Positions 58,196-64,000 of a stretch of 64,000 bases of DNA are shown one piece after another. The notes beneath the pieces were generated by a model. It did not search any database, had not been told where the DNA came from, and worked only from the letters and a program-made list of their open reading frames with translations. The stretch's first letter is position 1. The number at the start of each line of letters is the position of its first letter. Made by a program: the position numbers and the translations under genes. The DNA comes from Sebastes aleutianus. Its lineage: Eukaryota; Chordata; Actinopteri; Perciformes; Sebastidae. The stretch lies in assembly GCA_916700875.1 (NCBI GenBank), contig CAKAKS010000032.1, positions 7,007,001 to 7,071,000 of the forward strand. The letters are read 5' to 3'.

Positions 58196-60260
58196 CATTC
58201 AAAGTATCCCGTGGTTTACAGAAACGTACAATGCTAACATTTTTTCTGGCGACTTGGTTGGAATGAGTGAATGAATGATGTATTTCAGGGTTTCTTTTAG
58301 ATTTCTATGCACTGCTATAACACTAAAACAGATCTGGATCACTGTCACACTTTTCAAAAGAACTTTTTCATGTGTAGATTTAGCTGCAGAGTCAATGAGA
58401 GATCCCACTGATTTTGCAAAAGGCAACGAGTGAGTTATGAGTGTTGAATAAATAAATAAATATAACCCATCAAATTCAGAAAATAACCCACATGACATGA
58501 GTAGAAACATATTTTTGCATATTTCTTTTCAACATGAAAAATTATATTGCAAATTCTGTACTGAACACTCAACTCCCATGCGGGAGAAACCACATTTTGC
58601 CATTCAAAGAGGCACATGAGATAAAAGTATGGACGTGAGAGAGCCGCTAAAATCAGAGTATTTTCAGAGTGCTAGTACAGGCACCATCACTCAAAAGCTG
58701 ATTGACAACATGCTTCAGAATAAGAGCGCAGTTTGTTAGGTTTTTTTCCTGATAACAACTCATCAAAATGACAACCTTACCTTGTTTGCAAAAATGCTTC
58801 GATCAAACACGACTGTCAGAAGTTTAAAAACGGATCAGCCTTGGTCATTATTCAGCACCACTGTATAAAATATGCTACCTTTCAAATGCATAATACACAT
58901 TTAGTGATAGTCATTTGTCACTGTTAGTTTTAAACCATTATTAGCGCTCTTGATATGATTTTAGACCACAAAGTGCTAAAGTCTGTCCGATTATTGAATG
59001 TCTTAAATGATGAATGCTCATCACACTTTCATCCAATATTTATTGCAATGAAATACTGTCAGCAGAAGCAAAGCAATTGTTTTTTTTTAATGATCGTTGG
59101 TACATGTACAATTATTAATATAAATGATGATAATGATGATAAATTATGAAAACATAGTCCACAGTCTGTCACTGTGGCAACCAAAAGTCAATGCCTGGTT
59201 TCATTCTTGCCAACTACTTTAACAAAATAATTCCAGCCGGGTTTTGTCGCCTCATGAAAGTGCAAGGAAGAGGAAGACAAATAAGACAAGAGGGGGTGCA
59301 CACGGACGCCCTGCCGTCTGTGTGATACCCAGTTTGAGTCTGTTCCAGTAGCTCAACAACACTCCCAGTCTGAGACGACCCCTCCGCTTCCCTTCAGTCC
59401 AGTCTTCTCCCTCCACGTTAACAACAAAGAACTGTCTGCCTCGGTGTCATTTCCCAATAATTACAGCAGCTTTCCAGAGCCAAGTGCTACATTATCATAA
59501 CACCCTTCAGCGTGGGTTCATAGGAACCATTAAAATTTCACAGTGAAGAAATATCATCCCACTTTTGTGTTTCTTTGATGTTGATTGCTCAATAAAACCA
59601 AACTGTCGCATGAATGATGCTCCCAGACAGATGGCGAGCGAGACTTCAAGGCCATCTAATGTTGCCCACGAATACAAATCAGAGAGTCTGCTGATACCTT
59701 GCCACGAAGCAAAGAAGAGTCTAGATCCAGTTTGTTTCTGTGCAATCATACCTAGATTTTACATTTGAGTTTTGATGATTGTATTTGAATCGCAGATAAA
59801 CCACTGTTTCCATCAACCCAACGAGTAACCAGCTATTATTTCTATCGTTGTTTGAGTCCTTGGGTCCTCCTTGTCAAGGAGGGAAGAAACTCTCTGATTA
59901 ACTGGAACCTGACGAGCCAGATGGTTTGTTACCGTTTGGAAAAGGGCAGGCACTTTCAAAAAAAAGCTACCATTTGTCAATCAAACTCTTGCAGAAGCCA
60001 GTCGGGAGAAGAGCGAAAACATCTTTTACATTGATGAAAGTCTCAAGTGCCGTTCCTTGCTCTTCTTTCATTGATGAAATACTCTCTAGTTCTGATATAA
60101 CTGATGCTATTGCAGCATCTACTGTACTTCCCAGGAGCCACTATTGTTGTTTAGAACGAAGAGTTGCCACTCTGTGTCGTTGCGTCACACACACCTAAAC
60201 CACACAGCTGCCAGTAGCTCCTCACAGGACGCTGATTGGTCAGTAATGCTGTGGTTCAGA
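58196..60260. other. Unique intronic DNA
   Basis: A small (GATAAT)-like run is at 59125-59145. Otherwise nothing recognised. Confidence 0.4.
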
Positions 60261-60358
60261 CTAGGGCCGACCAAAATGCTTGGAAGCTTTGACCGTTGCA
60301 ATCATAGTCGGCCTCCAAATCAGTATTTGAAAGCTTCGAGGTTTTTTATTTTTAAGTA
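60261..60358 (+). repeat. GGGCCGACC repeat fragment interrupted by the next element
   Basis: Begins TAGGGCCGACCAAAATGCTT; contains GAAAGCTTCGAGGTTTTTTA. I know this as the start of a dispersed teleost element. It stops at the hAT-like copy at 60359, which probably inserted into it. Confidence 0.5.
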
Positions 60359-60960
60359 TTGGCCTGTCAACTAATCTTTTATAATATTTAATCACGATTA
60401 ATTGCATGATTGTCCATAGTTAATCGCGTCTAATCTGTTCAAAATGTACCTTAAAGGGAAATTTGTTAAGTTTTTAATACTCTTATCAACATGGGAGTGG
60501 GCAAATATACTTGCTTTATGCAAATTTATGTATATATTTATTATTGAAAATCAATTAGCAACACAGAATAATGACAAATATTATCTAGAAACCCTCACAG
60601 GTACTGCATTTAGCATAAAAATATGCTCAAATCATAACATGGTAAACTCAAGCCCAACACCTAACATATCTTGAGGTCAGAGGTCGAGGGACCCATCTGA
60701 AAATAGCCATGCCAGTTTTTCCTTGCCAAAATTTAGCGCAAGTTTGAAGTGTTATTTAGCCTCCTTCATGACAAGCTAGTATGATATGGTTGGTACCAAT
60801 GTATTCCTCAGGGTTTTTTATATTTCATATGATGCCAGTATCTTCACTCTATCATTTAAAACTGAGCCTGCTACAACCTTAAAATTGCAAGTTGCATTAA
60901 TGCGTTAAAGAAATTAGTGGTGTTGAAATTAATTTGCGTTAACGCGTTATCACCGCCCTA
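60359..60960 (+). mobile_element. AATCGC/GTTAACGCG hAT-like MITE, copy E
   Basis: Starts TTGGCCTGTCAACTAATC and ends GCGTTAACGCGTTATCACCG followed by CCCTA. Carries AGGTCAGAGGTCG (one-mismatch DR1) at 60674-60686. A central segment is missing compared with copies A and D. Confidence 0.7.
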
Positions 60961-62168
60961 ATAAATATGTAATAATAATGTATAAATCCCCAAATAGCCC
61001 ATGGAATAAGGAATAATTCCACAACATTAGTCATTATTCACATTCAACATTAATTATTATTAGTAATTTTCAGACGGATATCACTGTTTGTTGTGTGTAG
61101 AGGTGTGTGTGTGTACAGTAGTGCGGCAGTGGCGCTGTCTCGGTATCTGAAACGGGGGGTATGGAGACGGACAGACAGAAGAACATGTCAGCCTGCTGTG
61201 CTGCAACTCTTCGAATACCTTTGCATATTTCTCGCCAGACAGCCCTAGTTCAAACACAAACACATTTCTTAAACTTGACAAGATGGGTTCTCGCGTTATC
61301 TCGTGTTATAGAATCCAGCTGCTGTGCAATGTAAGATTAACAACAGAGAGAAATACATTTGCACAAGCAGGATATATGAGTCTTTGAGAATTATACCTTG
61401 AAAAAGGTCTGTTGAATGACATCTATTTTCCTTTCTGTGATTCCAGAGTAATCATCAACAGGAAAGTGTGTAAAAGCACTGGTAACATGAGAGGTTCACA
61501 GTAGTTTTAGGAAGAACCATGCTGCTCCTTATTCACACGTGGCCCCTTACATAAGCCTTCTCTCTCCTTCCCTGCTGTATCGTCTCCTCGGTATCCTATT
61601 GCCCTCCTCAACACAATTACTTCATGCACCCCCAGTACACACACTTGCAGAGACCTCCCCCTGTATTCATGTTAACCCCGCATCACCTATCAGCCCCAGG
61701 GGCTTATTTTAGCGAAGATGAAAGCATGGCAACTCCTTTGATAGCACAATTTATTACATGAATTCCCCCTGATAACTACAGGGAAAGGTGTGGAGGAAAA
61801 CAGAAAACACATTCACCTTGTTATATCTGAACATATCACCCACTGCCGATGCTGAACTCAATTTTCTTTGTGTTTTTGTACCGGCCGCCGTTGGCTGACA
61901 ACTTCTTGGAGGAAACAGCTGGTTTTACTTGTTCTGCCAAATCAAATGAAATACAATAAGAAAGCAGATATATAAAAACATGAAGGGGAGAACACATGAT
62001 GTGAGCAGCACACGTTCCGATGAAACCAAATTAATCTTTAAAACGTTTTTTACATTTTGTGAAACTGGTGGAAGCCAAGTATGAGACTGGTCTCTGTACG
62101 TTATACTGTATTATGTTGTTTATTTCACTGGATTTAAGAACTTGTTGTCATCAGCACTGGTTGCGTAT
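60961..62168. other. Unique intronic DNA
   Basis: Short (GT)n at about 61104-61115. 61560-61810 is repeat-free; no gene seen. Confidence 0.4.
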
Positions 62169-62782
62169 AGGGCTGTCAAAGTTAACGTGATAATAACGCG
62201 CTAACAGAAATTTGTTTTAACGCCACTAATTTCTTTAACGCAACTTGTGATTTTTAGGTTGTAGCGGGCTCAGTTTTAAAGCTTGAGTGAAGATACTGGC
62301 TTTAAGAAATGTATATTAAACTACACAACCTAAGGAATCCATTGGTACCAACCATGTCATACTAGCTTGTCAGGAAGGAGGCTAAAGAACACTCTAAACT
62401 TGCACTAAAATGAGTATTGCCATTTTCAAAAGGGTCCCTTGACCTCTGACACACTAACAGCTGTTGTTGCCTGTTGGGCTTCAGTTTGCCATGTTATGAT
62501 TTGAGCATATTTTGTATGCTAAATGAGGGTTTCTGGACAATATTTGTCATTGTTTTGTGTTATTATTGATTTCCAATAATAAATATATACATACATTTGC
62601 ATAAAGCAAGCATATTTGCCCACTCCCATGTTGATAAGAGTATTAAATACTTGACAAATGTTCCTTTTAGGTACATTTTGAATAGATAAAAAAATGTGTG
62701 ATTAATTTGCAATTAATCACGATTAATTACAGACAATCGTGCGATTGATCGCGATTAAATCTTTCAATCGATTGACAGCCCT
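62169..62782 (-). mobile_element. AATCGC/GTTAACGCG hAT-like MITE, copy F
   Basis: Starts AGGGCTGTCAAAGTTAACG and ends TCAATCGATTGACAGCCCT, the cleanest terminal pair in the window. Deleted near its DR1 region, so only one TGACCT half remains (62440-62445). Confidence 0.75.
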
Positions 62783-63836
62783 ACTATACTTTTGTTTGGA
62801 AGCATTACGATACAAATCACATTTAACCAAGACAATTTTAATGTAAAACCAAAAGTATTTAAATGAAAACATGTAGTCAGACTAATTTCTTCCCAAAAGG
62901 CATTGCAAGGAGTGGGCCTTGAGGCAAAGTTACTGTGAAAAAGCAAACCTGAGGAAACATTTTCATCATGAATTCACCTCCTCTCCTCCTGAAAATACCT
63001 CAGTCACACTGGTGTTTACCTTTGGCTCTTGGATACATACTGCCTTTAAAAGGACTGGTCTCAAAACGCAGTGTGCCCCAGGCTCGCAGGATCAATCCGT
63101 AAGAAGAAGCTTGAACCCAAGCAAATACATTTTTATTTTTTTTTAACACTGGGTAGGGGTGTGAGTCAATGTGAATCCATGGTGCAACTTCACAGCAAGC
63201 TTCTACTTCATTCTGTCTGACAGATGGGAATAAACAGAGTGAAATAACCGACTTTGTGTGCAATCATAGGATTAGATTAAGGCCTTGTTCAGACTGCCAG
63301 CCCAAATCAGTTTTATTTTTGTTAATGGAGATTGTATCCCGATTGAGTTTAGAAAGTCTGGACAACAAAAAAACGTATCCAAACCAGAGTTTTTATAGTA
63401 AACTAAAACAAAAATAAGCAGTGAAAAATATTTTTACTAAACTGAAAGTAAATAAAAACTATATCCTTTAAGAAAAAACAAAACTATATTTCCTGGTAAA
63501 AAAAACTAATACAAAATACAATAAAATTAATATAAATTCATGTCAGTTTTTGTTCTTTTGCTATATCACTAAACAACAAAAGGAGACAACATGAATTTCC
63601 CTCAACTCTTGTGACATTAAATCACAGAAACTGAACGGACTTGACCTTCCAGTAGATGGCGCTATGCCACAAATGCGTCATATCTACAGTAGCGCAAAGA
63701 CTAAACATTAAACATTATGGCCATTCCGACACAGTTCTCCAACAATGTATTTTGTATGTGTATAGCTACATTCTTCTGAGACATTATATATACCTGGCCC
63801 TAACAGAAACAAGCTAAAACTAAATATATAAAAACT
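62783..63836. other. Intronic DNA with repeat-like blocks
   Basis: 63281-63370 (GGCCTTGTTCAGACTGCCAG, then AATCAGTTTTATTTTTG) and 63390-63836 (AAACTAAAAC/AAAACTA-rich) resemble dispersed teleost repeats. No reading frame of note. Confidence 0.4.
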
Positions 63837-64000
63837 AGGGCTGTCAATCGATTAAGATATTGAATCGCGATTATCAACAATCGCATGATTGTCCATAGTT
63901 AATCACGATTAATCGCACATTTTTATCAGTTCGAAATGTACCTTAAAGGGAGATTTGTCAAGTATTTAATATTCTTATCAACATGGGAGGGGGCAAATAT
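63837..64000 (+). mobile_element. AATCGC/GTTAACGCG hAT-like MITE, copy G, cut by the window end
   Basis: Starts AGGGCTGTCAATCGATTAAG, continues with AATCGCATGATTGTCCATAG and reaches the ATGGGAGGGGGCAAATAT block at the window edge. Confidence 0.75.

Larger units (their letters stand above)
32577..64000 (+). other. alk: Downstream intron of the alk-like gene (continues off the window)
   Basis: The next ALK block would begin with tryptophan and encode the end of MAM1 (in human it includes VDFFALKNC). Nothing of that kind was seen between the donor and the window end, so this phase 2 intron probably exceeds 31 kb. The content is repeats and unique AT-rich DNA. Confidence 0.58.

Noticed and set aside
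1..64000. Bacterial-style defence, toxin or phage system
   Set aside because: No operon, ribosome-binding sites or long frames; intron, splice signals and teleost repeats fit a vertebrate nuclear genome.

Overview
This is vertebrate nuclear DNA, almost certainly from a teleost fish and probably a percomorph. It has no bacterial-style gene packing, every long open frame is short, and the sequence is AT-rich and dense with interspersed repeats of types I recognise from teleost genomes. These are short non-autonomous hAT and TTAA-target DNA transposons, a tRNA-derived SINE, L2/CR1-type LINE scraps and an LTR. The species cannot be named from the sequence.

Only one protein-coding exon can be supported, at 32372-32576 on the + strand. 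It encodes the middle of a MAM domain and lines up with the first MAM domain of the receptor tyrosine kinase ALK; the teleost paralogue Ltk is the main alternative. It has a strong pyrimidine tract and acceptor, a GTAAGC donor, phase 1 entry and phase 2 exit. No neighbouring exon was found, so the window appears to be about 32 kb of one intron, one 205-bp exon, and about 31 kb of the next intron. Very long 5' introns are a known feature of ALK genes.

Layout. 0-9 kb: a hAT MITE with an 8-bp target duplication, the ACCATAGACTG repeat with an inner insertion, a LINE scrap, two copies of a CCGATACCGG repeat, an AATCGC/GTTAACGCG hAT-like element and a TTAA-flanked foldback. 11-20 kb: a repeat carrying a nested TTAA MITE, its uninserted inverted copy, another TTAA element and a tandem repeat holding oestrogen-response-element palindromes. 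20-32 kb: an orphan 49-codon frame, a TTAA MITE with a 24-G run, further hAT-like copies and an L2-type LINE remnant. 32.4 kb: the exon. 33-50 kb: mostly plain intron with a TTAA element, hairpins, a 148-bp tandem repeat, a long-armed foldback and a solo LTR with a 5-bp target duplication. 49-64 kb: more hAT-like copies, the second hAT MITE, a V-SINE-like element and a compound repeat with a 44-bp-armed hairpin.

No new multi-gene system is visible. The more interesting signals are (i) a paralogous empty site that shows insertion of a MITE at a single TTAA, (ii) mobile repeats that carry nuclear-receptor sites (consensus ERE palindromes and DR1 elements) into the introns of a receptor kinase gene, and (iii) nested, foldback and hairpin elements. 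Family names for repeats rest on recognition, termini and target duplications, not on a database search.
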